From NCBI GenBank assembly GCA_023374045.1, contig CM041783.1, forward strand, positions 93,593,298 to 93,657,297: a stretch of 64,000 nt of DNA, read 5' to 3'. Made by a program: the position numbers and the translations under genes. The DNA is from Limonium bicolor (taxonomy: Eukaryota; Streptophyta; Magnoliopsida; Caryophyllales; Plumbaginaceae). Below the pieces are notes generated by a model. That model was not told where the DNA came from and did no database searches. It saw only the letters and a program-made list of their open reading frames with translations. This document shows, piece by piece, positions 35,478 through 50,187 of this stretch. Position 1 is the stretch's first letter; every line of letters starts with the position of its first letter.

Positions 35478-37871
35478 CTAGGCCCCACAGTATCAAGTGG
35501 TATTCCCCACTGTAAAGTTGGTTCACTTTCCACTGTTTCTTCTCATGCCTTTATGCATAGGTTCGCAACGCTTAGAACTACAAATTGTAGTTAGTTTTAT
35601 CGGCTTGTAAGCCACCTCGCCTCGAGCTATGCTCTGCGGGGCTGTTTATACAATTCCTACTTCTCCGTAAACCATTAAATGGTTTGGAGGTATTGCTGGG
35701 CTCTTTGACTTGGTTGTCTCATCACGCTTCCGTACATGGAAGGCCTGAAGTATCTCGATATTAGTCGATGCCCGCTGGCAATTTAGGGTATTCCGTGTTA
35801 CGTGGAAACCCTTCGGGTTCCACCCGAGTGTTCAGTTTACACCTGTGTTCTAAACACGATGTTTCGTTCAACTACTGTTGACTTTGGTACCCTTCACGAT
35901 TGCTCCAGGGTGTTACTGAGTTGCACCATTACATCTGGCTTGAACTCATGGGTATGTCTAGTTACTTACCCCCCTTGCGGTTATGTATATTTTGAAATAT
36001 CCCATTTGGGTTATAACAGCTCTCGTTATTGGGTAGATCATTGGTTCTTTCTCCTTTATGTTAGGTCGTCATTCTCTTTAGTGAAGTATACTTTGGGAAT
36101 TCTATCCCGTTTATCAAACGTTAATATGTTCATTCTAGGCATTCGCCGTACCATCTACACTGGGTATTCATTCCAGTTATAAGGTATTTCCTCTTTGATT
36201 TCTAAGACATACTTAATGTCTTTTCTCATTACTCTATGCTTCTCGCACTTCTTAACGTTATATCCTTAGGTCCGTCACCTTATTGGGTTCTTGACTCGTT
36301 TAGCTTGGTAAGCTTCTCTGGGTTCTTCGATCATTCGAGGTGTCCAACGGTGTTGGTTTGAATTGGCTCTTTCGTCCGTAGTATGGAGTGGGCTACTTCC
36401 CGTGTTCCGTACTCTACTTGTATACATGGAGTATCTTATTGATACGTTACCACTTACCCGACTAACTCATAATTGGTCTGTCAGGCCCGCAAGCTCCTTC
36501 GGAGTGCGGTCGTTCCATGTCTCGTTTAGTACACCGTAGTGTCGGTCACTCGCCTAAGTGAAGTATTCTGTTGCCAACTCCTCTTACATCGTCCTATGAT
36601 AACTTACCGTGATTCTCTGGTTTGGGTTTAAAAAAATTTGGGGGTTTTTGGAAAATTCTATGTTTGAAAGAAAATTTGGGTTTTGAAGGTAAATTCTTCA
36701 TGGCATTTCAATGCCGGTTGCTTCTTACCAGGTCTAGCTTCTCGCTGACCGGTATGTTCTTCATACAGTGATCAGGCCCTTAGGCCTTTTCAAGGTTTTG
36801 TCTCATAGTTCTTATGGTTGTCTTGCCATATTGGCTTCTCTCGCCATTTTGGTACTTACTAAGTACTGGTCGCTTGTCAAAGCTCTTCTTATTAGTCCCG
36901 CTATTATTGCACTTGCCGTGGCAAGTGCGCGGTACTGGCGGTTTTTGGGTTAACTCATACCGGTCACGGTATTGTTCACATTGTATTTGGTAGCCCTGTT
37001 GGCTCTTCCTTGATCCCTTAGTTGGATAACTGCTCCTTGGAGCTGCTTCTCATTCCTCTTGACATGACTGTCATTCATTTAGGTGCTCCTCCACTCTCGG
37101 AGTTCCTTAATTACTTTAATTCTATGCTTTACCTCGTTGCTCGTTCCCACGTCTTTACTGTGGTTACCGAGGTTTAACTTATTTAGGTACTACTTCTGTA
37201 GTCCTATTCGGGTATATCCCGTAGTTATGCTTGTAGCTGTCTAAGTTGTATCAGTTAAGTATTGCAATCTCTTTGGTGTGGCAGGGTGGGTGCATCTACC
37301 TTTGACTAGATTCTTAGTAAATGGGTATACCGTTGGTGGTATTATTTAACTATGGCGGTCCGTAGACATGTGTCCCGGTTCTCATTATTTCTCATGAATC
37401 CGCCTTGCTGCACTGTTGGTGCTTTCCTTCTCGCTGCTGCTTGGCCAGCCAGGTTCTCGCGACTGCTAGGCACGTCGCTCCATGCTGCCGCAATTTCCGG
37501 TATCCTTGGTTCAGGATGTCTCGACCTTCCGTCATTGCATGCAGTAATGTCATTTCAGCGGGATCCGTCTCCAGGATTTCCAGTTCTCGGGATCTATCGC
37601 ATGACAGGTTCTGGTTCAGATTGAAATATTTAACCACTGCTAGATCGGGTTTCCCCGTCTCTCTAGCTTTCTTTCCCGAGCTTTTAATACGGGGGTTGTG
37701 GAGGGCGGGTTTGGTATTGTAGGTATCCAGATCATACTGGAAGTTCCTAACTAGCGCATCTCTCACGCTACCCGCTCAACCCTTAGCCCTAAGTCTCTAA
37801 TTCCTAACTTGGTATTTCCTAAGCTCGGTATTTCCAGTCATCAGAGCGATACTTCGCTCTAATACCATTTT
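35478..37871 (-). other. 5' internal hairpin-dense region of the retrotransposon, unit 3
   Basis: Counterpart of 4183-6585 with primer binding site 37856-37867. Here the 145-codon ORF is broken: an extra C near 37772 removes its start region and a lost T near 37548 shifts the frame, leaving a 124-codon chimera at 37392-37766. Also distinctive are a lost AGT near 35518, a lost CATA near 36425, and CACGATTG for CACGGATTG near 35898. Confidence 0.75.
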
Positions 37872-40800
37872 TGTAACACCCCAACTGCTAATCTCGTCAT
37901 TACCTCTTAAACTGTCACAATTACCAATAATCTCGCAACGGAACTCTAAATACAACAGAGGGTGATACAACGCCGTTAGCCACCCATAAGGCAAACCAGG
38001 CCTATCTCACATACAGTAACGGTCTGATGGAGTGGAACAACCGAATACATAATACAAATACAATACTCAAATCATTTCTCTACTATACCGAGTCTACAAT
38101 AAATGGATGCCGACAACATATTCGGTCTTACACTTCCTTCAATACATAAGTAATTAAAACAAACTACCCATGCAACCCACCGACCCCGTCCTACTCTCGA
38201 ACGGTAACATCTTCGGTGTACCTGTAAAATAAAAACATCGCCCCTAGGGGCTCAGCTTAACGCTGCATATGAAATTCGCATACCCCGAGCGCTAACCGGG
38301 GTACGCCGACTACTTTTGTCGGATATACATGGAGTTCATTAGTCAAAAACATGTATCATAGCAATACATTATATGTGTATTACTCAAGGAATCTACATCC
38401 AATCACGGAACACAATTCCTAACTAACATAACAAGGCTGTTAGTTGTATCTGCTTACTCTTAGGCCTTGAGGGTTATACCTCACCTTGCCTTGTTTACTT
38501 ATTCGATATCTCACCCGCTCTCTCGGGTGACTTATTCATGTACACACCCATTCTATTGGGCTACTCATTTTAAACTCACCCATTCTCTCGGGTTACTTAT
38601 ACACATTACCTCACCCACACTCTTGGGTCATTTATACTCATTATCTCACCCACACTCTTGGGTTAATTATACTCAAGCTCTTGTAGATTCTCGAGACACT
38701 ACAGGTCTCCTACGACACGCTTGTTACTCTTAATACATACTTAGGCCAAAACTCATGGCTCTCAAGCATAGTCTTACTTCCCCGTTTCGACCCTACTCTG
38801 GGTCTAGCATGGTGGGAAGGTTCAACTAGCTCACGGAACTCTCTCTTAGTTCCTAACTCTTTTGCTTAGGCCCGACTGCTCTCGGACTACTTACATTCCC
38901 ATACACTCCTCTCTCGGAGTTATAGTAATATTATGTATATTAGTCTAGAAGCATCACTCTCGATGTTTCTAATGACCTTGGGAACATTACTTAAGTTTGG
39001 TTAATCTTAGGTTTTAAGAGTTACCCGTACATTTACTTTACTCATACTTTCGGTTATTTATATATATCAGGTAAAATCCTTATATAGGAGGTCGACCATG
39101 TCTCAAGGGAGTTACTAATCCCTTAGGTCTCTTTTACCTTCTTCACTAGTTCACATCTTCGAACTATCTTAAATCCTCTTGAGGGAGGTTCACTTATCTT
39201 TCCACTCTCATTTGTTTCGTGGATTGTTTCAATGTGGTTTTCTAACCATTATCGGGTATTTACTCAACCCGTACTTCTCCTCACATCCTAGGGAGTTCAT
39301 ATGTTTGCGTTATCGTTATACTTTAACGGATAGTTTGTGTGTTTGCACGTTTTCGTTATCATAAGCGTCGACCCGATCTATGGGTCTCTAGCCAAACGTT
39401 ACTCACTACGAGTCGGTCCATTCACTACGTTAGACCACACCGGCATACAAGTATGTTAGCTCATTCAACATACAACAAGCTACATAAAACAAGGATTATT
39501 TTCATGCGTTAATCTTGATTAAGCCGGCACACAAACACACAAATCAACGTAACTCGGTTAGCACGCGGAGTATGAGAAAATCATACCTTTCACCGGGGTT
39601 TTTACTTTTACCGTGTCATCTCACCATGCTCAGGTCACACACGACTCTCTGATAATGTTCCAAACATTATTGTTAATACTAAGATCATACGGTACATAAT
39701 AAAATGCTACTCTCCGTACTTACCCGTTATCCCGATATCTCGGTTTTACTTTTATTAATTTGAGTTCTTAATTCACACTCAATTCTAACACCTTCTAAGG
39801 CCTTTACGTGTGACCAAACGAGCCTTAACATCTTATAACATCATTACCAAACCATTCCCTAGCTTAAACCCCATTTAAAACACTTATTTTTACATTTCTG
39901 GTCTGGTCCGGGACTTCATACGGGACTTAAGTCCCGGACCAGCAGGCATGGTTCAAACTCTCGGCCTTTATTTCACCTGGTTCGGGACTTTATGCAGGAG
40001 TCAGGTCCCGGACCATAATGCAGGCAGATTCTCGGTTTAGAAATTGTAGGTGGTCCGGGACTTGGGCATGGACTTAAGTCCCGGACCAAGCAAGCAGAGA
40101 ACTCTCGGGGGTAAAATCAGGGGTGGTCCGGGACTTGGTCCAGGACCTAAGTCCCGGACCCTACTACAGATTTTGCAAATTTAGCATTTTCCAACTCTGC
40201 TCAAGGTCTTCTCTTAGTCCCTTAATTAATCTATCTTCCCCACCTTAAATCCACATGTTTAAGCACTTAATTACCCTTCTAAATCACCTTAATCTAAGCA
40301 CCAAGTACACTCACCATTCTAGTTAATTCCACTTAGATTCTTTTACACTTTCAAACTAGTTTTTCTCTTGTTTTCTATCAGATTTGTAACAGATTTTGGT
40401 TTCTTCTTTAAACCATTCAAACCTCACTCACTAATGTCATTCCTAGCACCAAAATGACATTATTTCCTCTCCAGTTCTACTCCAAGCACCCTTCTCTTCC
40501 ACTTCCAAATTCCAAGTGATTTACCACTCACTTTCATCTTCTAAACATACCTAGTTTATCCTAGGTTTCACACTCTGAACCACCCTTGGTTTCCAAGTAA
40601 AATTGACAGCACTTGCTTGCTTTACTAAGCATTTTCACCACACTAAACATGTTCACAAACACCTCTTCTCCCCTGTTTGGTTTAGACATCAAAACCATAT
40701 CAAAATCCCATTTATTCACCATATAAACTAGCTTAGTTCCCAAGCTTATTTCTCACACTTAAGAACATTAAAACAGCTTCATTCATCATTAAATTGTAGT

Positions 40801-42179
40801 ATCTCAACTACACTAATACAAGATCATCCACACCACTTACAAAAATCTGTTTTGCAAGAAAATAAACCAACTCAAGGTGAGTTCATTACCTTGTAAATTT
40901 TCGGTTTTCTCTTCCCTTCTTCCTCTTCTCTTGTTCACTCTTTCTTTTCTTGTTTCCACACCACCCAAGGGAGTATAGATTGCTAGCTACAATCTCATTC
41001 CCCCATTCACACATAACAACCTAATTAATTCACATTCTCCACACAAAAACTAGTATTTTAAGGAGCTAGTTTTTGAAGCTTAGCTTAGGTATTACCTTAG
41101 AAAGTCCAAGAGGATAGCTTGACAATCAATTGAAGAGGTTTCCAACACCCCACAAAAACACACGGTTTCGACTGAAATGAGGGAAATTTCCAACGTGAGG
41201 GAAAATCTCACAAATGGCAAGGATGAACTTGAAATGGCCTAAACTTAAGCTTATTATCACCTTAAAGCATCAAGGAGAAGAAGAAGGGTTGGAATCAACT
41301 CTTCAAGCTTCAAAAGCTCCAACGTCAATGGAATTGAAGGTGAAGGAATCAAGTTTTAATTGGGTGGAAACCGAAGCTCTCACCGAGAGGAGTTCAACGG
41401 TACAAATTTCGTGTGATTTGGTGGAGGAATGAGCAAGATAGAGTGAGGCAAGGAGAGGGTTGGTGCTGTTGTTGTCGCGAGTACAGAGGAAGAAGAAGAA
41501 GTTGCAAGGCTCTGGAGCAAATCGTGAAATGAGAAGGAGAAGGTGAGAGGTATGTATTTTATTTTACTTTTTACTTTATACTATTTGCTTTTTTACTCAT
41601 TTGTCCCCATATTACTTAATAGCTAGCAAACTATTAATGGGTGCATCCTTATTAATTAAAACCGGCCCACATTAATTAATAGCCTGGGTCGTTTTCGTCT
41701 TTTCGAATTAAACGCGTCTCGTCTCCCGGTTTCGTCACTATTCACTTACCGGGTCCGTTTTCCGGAATTTTCTCGTTTAATTAATTCTAATGGTTATTAA
41801 GCTTCCATTAATACTTAATTATAGTTATTTAATAAACTATAATTTTACGGGTCCATTTGACCACTTAAAGTCACGTTTTCGGGTTTCCTCGAAAAACGTG
41901 CTTTAAAACTCCGTTAGCGTTTTAATCCATTATTTGGATCCGTTTTCGGAAAGTCATTCCGTACACTAATTAGGCCTAACTAAGCCTTAGGAATCCATCT
42001 CGGACCCTTACGAGATCATATATCTCTTATTTAAATTTAATGCGCATTTTAGCGTTTTTCGCGTTAACGCATTTCTCTTTTCTTTTGGTTTTATTCTTCT
42101 ACCAATACTCTCTAGGCCCATTAGGCCCTTAATACATATTAGAGTAATTTAATCACCATTTTAGGTTCGGGGTATTAAA
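37872..42179 (-). mobile_element. LTR 3 of the retrotransposon (4308 bp)
   Basis: About 20 bases shorter than the others because of many small deletions, for example near 38345, 39478-39492, 39722, 41589, 41947 and 42065-42135. Polypurine tract at 42180-42194. The concentration of 1-2 base losses in this copy suggests lower consensus quality or real decay. Confidence 0.88.
39904..40160. repeat. Quartet of GGTCCGGGACTT inverted repeats in LTR 3
   Basis: Same four palindromes as in LTR 1. Three extra bases (CAG duplicated) follow the first one and one T is missing before the second. Confidence 0.9.
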
Positions 42180-44843
42180 ATCTACCCCCCTTAAGGAACT
42201 TTGCCCTCAAAGTTGGTGAATCTAATATGGTTGGTCTCATGGCATTCTATGCCAAGGTTATAATACATGTATAACTTTACAGACTCCACAAGTCAGTCTC
42301 ATTCACACTATACATACCACACATATCTCACAGCATGTATAGCAATCAAAAATACTCTTTTACTCACTCCATGGAATCGGTCCGAAGACAAGAAGGTGCT
42401 ACAGTCCTCGAATCCATATTGAGTAATATACTACTGATCCCTCAGGTACCGGTCACGTTGAACACTTACTCTTTCTGGTTCACGGCCGTTTCATGACAAA
42501 TGGGCACTTACTCTCTCTGGCCCACGGTACCTTCAGTTCTGATCAAAACGTTACACATATACATATCCTCAGGCACTCTGGTTGACTCACTCAACACAGG
42601 AACATCTCAGGGTACTCTCCCCCCGCTGCCCTTGGAAAAATCACACACTGCCACCACCCCACCGCCTCGCTTAGGACCGCCGCACGTACGGTGCAATGGT
42701 TTCAAAACTAATACACGCCCACCGTTCTACCGGTCATCAAGACTTAAGGCCGTAGCCATCGGCGGGTGATAGCAGTTTAAAAGCCAGTTTTCATTTCCAT
42801 CTTCATACTTGAAGAAATTCCTTTTCAAATTCTGTTTGGAAATTGTTTTCAAAACATCACACAACTCCAAGTTCGGTTTATGGTAGCTGCATCTTTTCTT
42901 AGCGTGATTACTTGTGACCACTTATAGGGAGCTTCAAGAATCATCCAACCCTGATGTGATCAGCATCAGTGTTGAACTATTCTTCCACCCCAATTTGTGT
43001 TCGGTTTCCCTTGATCGCTAGCAGACCAAGTTCCACCTCCCACGTCAGTTTCAAACAATCAGATAGTCAAACATTTTCGTTTTCTATCTTTTACTCTTTC
43101 TAGTCATATTCACGAAACAATTCGTTTCAATTAATCTCTAGTTCCTAGTACTTAGGTCATTTGTCATTCTCATTGCTTCACTACTTTACCTAGGTATTCC
43201 ATACTTATGGCCTCTTTTCCTCAAATTGTTACTCAATTTTAAAACACACAACATACAACTCCAAAGGATGGAATTCACTCCATCAATCATTCTCAAAATA
43301 GAATCACCTAGGGAACTCACTCCCTACAAGGTTACACATCGGTTTCATACCGATTCATACTCATCATAACTCATGTCTAATCTCACTAGACATATACTAT
43401 GAGGATTCTCATTCCCCAGGAGTTTCTCTACTCCCCTTTTTATAATTATTATATACTCGTTACTTGCATCTCTCATGCACGATAATCATAATTACACAAT
43501 GAGTGGGTGCACATGTTTATGTAACATGAGCTCCAAACATCAAAACAATTCCTTTTGTGCTATGCACATGGTAGTTTACGCACCTATACGTAAAACACTA
43601 ACTCTAAGCGGTTTCTCGCCCTACCCCCCTTAAAAGGGGTTACGCCCGCGTAACAGATCATATGTTATCACTGAACACTGGTTCATTAATTCAAGCATCA
43701 AGAAGTATTTTAACTTCAATGCGGTTACTTAACTCATAACCGGGTTCGGTTCTAGCCTCTAAGGCTTAAAGGCGTTTATGATTAGCCATTTAACTTTGAA
43801 TTACAACCCACTGGCTTCTGATGTGTGATCTAATAATTAGAGCTTAACTCGCCCATTTGATATTCTTAATGTATTATCCACTCCCTTTTTATCCCTTATT
43901 GTCTTGGGAATAAAGGTTGCTCAATCGTCGCCTGGTATCTCTTACCTTATGCGAATTCGATGAGTTATAGATTTTCTCTCCAGTTCTCTGGAAATCTATT
44001 TCGTATAACACTGTATAGCTTCGTGATTATTCACTTACTTTTCCCGACTTGTTGTCGGTTAAGGTCAAGCTACTACTCAGTATGTAGTGCTTCCTTGTTT
44101 AATTTTTATGTTTGTTTGCTTGTTTCTGTACAAGAATTCTTCATTGATACTACTCTGCATTTACCATTCATCAGTCCTAGGACCTGTGGGTTATTGCCCA
44201 CGTTCTTTGTGCATCTTTGGCCAATGGCCGCACGGTTATTTCTCTAGATTCTCACTCAGCAGGCTTCGTTGACATTTCTCAATTCCTGGCTCTCTCACTC
44301 GATCATTACCGCGCAAGTGCAATACCAAAACACTCAGTCATACAGAGTGCAGAAGCGTAAACCCTTGACAGTAAATCTCTCATGAGATAGGAATAAACAT
44401 GTCTCCTTTACCACATTTCTTCATCAACTTCTGATCACTATCTGAATATACTCTTACAATGGTCGCTTACTGCGTACCTTGGTCTTTCTCATTTTCATGG
44501 CATCCGCTACTACTTTAGCTTCCGCCCAGGTGTTTCCGCCATTTACACTATGGCTTGCCGTTTACTTGGCTCAACAAAAACGCTACTCTTTAAATCTCTC
44601 TGCGCACTTGCGCACTGCTTACTCTGCAGTTCCTATGGCACACATGCCGTGTTTACTACTCAGCCGATTACTCTTCGGTTTCCTTTTACTGCTATTGAGG
44701 TTCCTCTTTACACTCTACTATTGTTCATATACTCCTTGGCAATATACACATGCTCAAGTTTCACTACACCGCTCTAGCGGTTTCATATTACATTCTTATG
44801 TGGTAGCCCTTCTCTGGAGGATTCACGCAATTGCCACTCCCTA
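42180..44843 (-). other. 3' internal hairpin-dense region of the retrotransposon, unit 3
   Basis: Counterpart of 10916-13573. It carries the same 8-base duplication as unit 2. Private changes include CCGCCTCGC for CCGGTCGC near 42663 and a lost CCGT near 42620. CTA at 44841-44843 is the CACTA target duplication. Unit 4 has no such region because the array ends at its LTR. Confidence 0.75.
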
Positions 44844-45658
44844 CACTAGTAGAAAAAACATTATATAACACGCATTTTATAACACGGTTATAGTGTAAAG
44901 GTGTTATAAAATATTTTACAACACGGTTGTACAATATAACCGTGTTATATTATGTGAGAGGAAATATCTACTCGGAAAAATAGGGTTTTTAACACGGTTA
45001 TGTTCTACCCGTGTTATAAGAGTATTAAATATAACACGGTTCTATCTACCCGTGTTATAAACTTCATTTTATAACACCGTTGTACAATATAACCGTGTTA
45101 TATTGTCTTTTAACTTTCCACCAAATACTACCTTCTCCCCAACGCGCCAGTCCCGTATCTTTTGCCCGCCTGTTTCTCTCCCGACCCTTCCAAATTCGAT
45201 ATCGCCGTCCCACCTACTGCATCGTCGCCATCGCCGCCACTAACATCACCTCCGACTTCGCTTCCACCGCCACCACCAACATTTGGTTTCTCATCCAGCC
45301 AACATTTGGATTCTCGCTCGCTTCTGGCATCCATCAGTAAATTGATTTGTAGTTAAGTGATATAACCGAGTTCTAGCGAGCTTTCCTCTTAAGAATTGAG
45401 CGGGGAATTTGTTTTCATTAGCAAGATTCGGCAGGTTATTCCGATCTATTCAGGCCTTAGAATCACGCGTAGAGCTGATATTAGGAGAAAAATTCCTTCG
45501 ACTCAGATGTTGTTTTTATCTGATTTCCCAGCATCTAGGTTTTGGTTGTTGAACTTCTCGTGCCGTCACACCCCCATTTCACAACGCTAGTTGGACCAGC
45601 GTTTTATGGTTATCTACTTTGGGAAGCTAGGGGAAAGAGAGTTTCTAGTCTGAATCGT

Positions 45659-46856
45659 ATGTCTTCTGAATCAGAACCAGTCTCGTTGGTGAGGTTGTGG
45701 AGGACACATTTTCTGAGTCTCAGGGACGAATCACTAACCCCGACCGAGCCCTCTGCTCTACCAGTCATCCGCGATCTCATCCTTCCTCATCGCCATTCAC
45801 TTGTAGCTGCTGCCACTCATCTCTCCCGGTATGAGGTGAAGTTTCTTCTTGCTTTTCCTCTTTTCTTGATGTATTGGCTGCATAAGTTTCTAGATGGTTG
45901 GACTGTATTTATCTGCTTTATTCAAACTTTGTGTAGGTTTCCACTGATCTGATATATCTACTGGGTGTGGCCGCTTCTTGTACTGCTTTCGCTTGTGAAG
46001 AGAACGGTGACGCAGAGATCTTCTATGTTTTTCCCGGCGTTTGTTATCTGGTACTAATTATCACGAAGGAACTTGAACATAAATCTTTATCCTCGTTCTC
46101 ATTTGCGGTGTTCTTGTTGCAGATCCATGACGTGGCTTGTTCTGTCGCTCTCCCACACAGCTCACCTGCTTGGTCTCAGTTGCTCGACGCTTTCTCAAAT
46201 TTGGTGGCGTTTTTTCTCAATTCAAGGAGAATTAATATCGTGTTGGGCTCAGCTGGTACGGTTGAAGCAGTGCTAAGTTGTCTGGATATTACGAGGTTGC
46301 TATATAATTCCCCTATACAGTTTGAGACCAACAAAAGAGTTTGATTCAACTTCCTTGCTTTTGCATCAGAGAACCGTAGCTAACTCAAGCAAAATGCAAT
46401 TGCATCAGGTGTTTCATTGGTTCGAATGACCACAGATTATCACTTTCGGACAATGTCCAGTTACTCAACTTTCTTCTCCATGTTGTTAATTGCTGCCATG
46501 CTCAGCTACATATATCCGTTTATCGTCAATGTGATGGTGAAACTTCTGAAGAAAGGGCACTAAACTTTCCCAAGTCAAGTTGCTTATGGAAAATACAAGC
46601 TGTGGCATTCTCCATGATTGGTGCAGCGTTCTCAAGGGACGGGTCCTTGCTGCCTGTGGAGATTTGGCATTTAACACTTGAGGTCATTGCCTTCAAATTG
46701 TTCATGTTTTTCTAAACTGAAAAATATCATCTGACTATGATCCTTCAATTTGGCAAGCAAATGATGCTGGTTCTTATTCTGAATATAGTTTCTTAGGAAG
46801 GTGATGGATCCATTAGCAAAAAAGGCCATTCTTTTAGAAGATGCTGTTATGCCCCG
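45659..46856 (+). pseudogene. Captured 5' fragment of the unidentified possible ARM/HEAT-type gene, unit 3
   Basis: All five recognisable exons appear open and match the copy at 30037-31234: start at 45659, donor after HSLVAAATHLSRYE, exons IHDVACSVALPHSSPAWSQL, LSLSDNVQLLNFLLHVVNCC, and MDPLAKKAILLEDAVMPR up to 46856. Upstream, the leader-like region has lost two bases (CTCCCCAACG) relative to the other units. Confidence 0.6.
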
Positions 46857-47816
46857 GTATCCTTCTCATTCTCAAGTTATGCCTTTTTTTATTATTTTAA
46901 TGATTTATGTGCCTATTTGCTTATACTAGAAAAAAGATACACTTGAATCATAAGGAAGTAATTACACTCTTGATGAATTGGTGCAATGACTTTAGGATAA
47001 AAGTTTAGACTTTGTCACTATATGAGATAATTAGCTTGATATGCCATGGAAATATATGATTTTATTATTAAACATTCTTCCAAGCATAGTGATATTTTCT
47101 AGGTGTCATCCAGATAGTTTTGTAGTTACTTGCTTCATTTGTTGTGATATGAATTGGTTTTGTGATGAGGTAGAATGAATTGCTTTGACTAAGGCTCCTC
47201 TACTCAGGGCACCCATCTAGCAATTCTACCAAATTATCAGATATGTTTAAATAACATGTAGAATTAAACTAGTGTTGCGGTTTCTGGACCTTGTAATTTG
47301 TTCGCCTTGTATTATGGTTTCTTGGTGTTTTATTCTTACTTCACTTCATTTCCTAATCTGTATTGTATCGAGGTTTGGAGTTTTTGTGTTTCTCGGTTCT
47401 GAATCTTTCTACTGAAATATGTGTGAAGTCTAACGTGCGTTCCCCCCATCTCGGTATAATTTGTAAGACTGATAGTATTCCAAGTGGATATCAATTTCAT
47501 ATACTCCTTGTTCCCAGGAATAATTTACCAGTATACTAGAGAGTTTATCAGCAATTTATATGCTAAAAAATGATTATTTGAATGAAAAGCATAATTGTTC
47601 TCATTCTGAACTATACTATAGATTGAAGTTTGGGCAGATTCTGTTGGTTGAGCACCTCGTGTCATGCCTTTTTGTCCTTTCATCAGAACATCATGCTTTG
47701 AGTTATGTTACACAATCGTGGACATTTTATCTTGATAACTACGGTTTCCATTGTGTTGACTGGCTTGCCTTAGGCAAATCGTTGAAGACTGTTCTCCTTT
47801 CTTTTCTGTTTTGCAG

Positions 47817-50187
47817 TTTATTAGGTTTCTCAGAAGAACTGAAGGGGTTGAAGCTGCTCGCAAGTTCTTCTTGGATGTACGCAACTCCCTGGATTGCACG
47901 TATCAAGTTTATGCAGCCTATGCAATGATGGCTTTCTGTCTTGACAAAAACCCCAAGGTAATAAAGGAACCTTTTACTTCCATCCCTTCTAATCTGTTGT
48001 TATGCTAAGTTTACTACACTAATTTAGTTTACTTTGGTCATACAAGATATTGTGTAATTAGCATTCTATAGTTGAATTGGTGCAGAATATGGTATATCTG
48101 AACAGGGTATTTCTTCAAAAATTAATTTCTCATCTGAATAGATTTTTGCTTTTGTTGATTGGGAGAGGTATTGAGTTTCCTCCTGTAGATGAGCGTTTGT
48201 AGCTTAGTGTCTAATTTATAAATACTCTGTTGGTGTAGGCTGCGCATGGTATCTTTGAAGCTGGTCTGAAACGATTTATGAATGAACCTGATTACATCCT
48301 TGAGTAAGAACTTGTCCATGAACATGTATTCTGTTGCCCAATAATTACCGTATGAGCAAGTTTGCTAAGTTGTGCAGTGGATTAGAAATGATAGACTTTT
48401 CCTCTCGTTTTAGGATAAAATACCCTGCCTTGGTGGCTGTTTTGTGAGCAATCATCTTAAAACTTTCAATATCCCTGACCCCTTTCTAATGAGGTGAAAT
48501 AGGTATGCAGATTTCTTGCAATGTATGAATGACGACAGAAATATCAGGGCTCTATTTGAGCGTGCATTGAGCTCACTCCCACCTGAGAATTCGGTTGAGG
48601 TTAGATATGTCTCATTTTCTAAGTTGAGTAGTTTGTACAAAATTGCATTTAGTTTCTGAATCACATACTGAGTTTTTCCTTTTGCAGGTCTGGAAAAGAT
48701 TTGTTCGGTTTGAACAAACATATGGAGATCTAGCTAGCTTGTTGAAGGTATTAGGTCCTTTAAATGTTTGTTTGATAACTTCTTGGAACTTTTGAGTGTT
48801 CAGATCTGTCATAATTCGATGCGTGGAATAATATATGATTGAAACTCTTAAGAATAATGTGAAGCAATAGAATTATTCGCCAAATTGCTATTTGCAAAGA
48901 TGAGAGTTGAAATAAATGTTCTCAACCAACCAAATACTACATATGTTGGTCATATATGTCATATCTTTAGAACCCCAGAAAATCAGAAAGATTATAGCTG
49001 AACCCACATTCCTTCACAATCCTTTAGGCTTATGTAGCTTGTCTTTTAGTTAAAATGCATGATGCTCCTACTTGCTATTTTATGATTATGTGAAGACGGG
49101 TACTTATCATCTTATGTATTTACAGTGGCTTGCTAAAAACATGAACCGCAAACAGGAGATTGTCAACAATGCAGCTGGTTTATTGGGTTATATTCTTGTA
49201 GCTTGACCTATCATATTGATTAGTCACTCTCTTCATCAGATAATCATGTTAACCTTGCTCACTTGCGTGCAGATAAGGGATCTCCTGGGTTTTCTGCATC
49301 CGTCAATGTGGTCAATCCTGATGCTTCTCAGATGGTGGTTTATGATCCTGGGCAGAAACCTGGTATGCTGGTTCTCTTCATTTTGTCTTCTCTGATGAGG
49401 AGTATTATCCAAGTATGTATTGGTTGAGATTTTGATTGTCTCCTTTAAATGTTTGTTTGATAACTTCTTGGAACTTTTGAGTGGAGCAAGTTTCATGCTT
49501 CCGAATTGATATAACATATTCATCTCATAGCAGAGATGATTGGCTGCTGTGAAGAAACAAACTAAAGTACTAGATTATCTACTAGGATTAACTACTTAGC
49601 TTAGCCAGTGCGAAGCACTATTGGTTGTTTATCTAGCATTGTTGGTTGAAGTTTATCTTGCATTGTTTAGCAGCTTCTGGCACAATACCAGGCCATGGTG
49701 CTGCTGTATCTGGTAGCAATGGAGTCGAGGGGATCCTCAAAGGAGCTCCCCCGGCATTGGTGGCATTCATAGCGAATCTGCCTGCTGTTGAAGGTCCGGC
49801 ACCAGACGTCGATTTCGTGCTTTCCATCTGTTTGCAAAGTAATATTCCAGTGACCACTCAACCTGCAAAATTCAACCATCAATCGGGGAGAGCATCCAGT
49901 GGTGGTGGTATTGGGAATACAAATGAACACTCCGGCTCTACCAGGGGCAGACCCACACAGAGTGCTTCATCTGAAGAACAACACTAGACAAATTCGGTCA
50001 AGAGGAAAGATCCTCACGGTAAGTATGTTGTGTTTGCTACTAAATTTCCTCAGTCAGAATGGAAGTGTTTTGTTTTGTTTTGTTCTTGTCAAACATCTGT
50101 TAACGGTTACCTGGGTTGTTCTTTCCAGGACAAGACGAGGATGAACCTTCCGTTCAGAGCCTGCCACTACCAAAATTCTTTAGTTAG
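47817..50187 (+). pseudogene. CSTF77: Captured CstF-77 fragment, unit 4
   Basis: First exon intact but with RNSLDCTY as in unit 1, followed by a two-base loss in the intron (GGTAATAAAGGAAC). The AAHGIFEAGLKRFMNEP, YADFL and VWKRF exons are intact. The WLAKNMNRK exon has an in-frame loss of one Lys codon. The ALVAFIANLP exon shares with unit 3 the missing G that produces SASSEEQH and a stop near 49987. Final exon ends at 50187. Confidence 0.85.
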
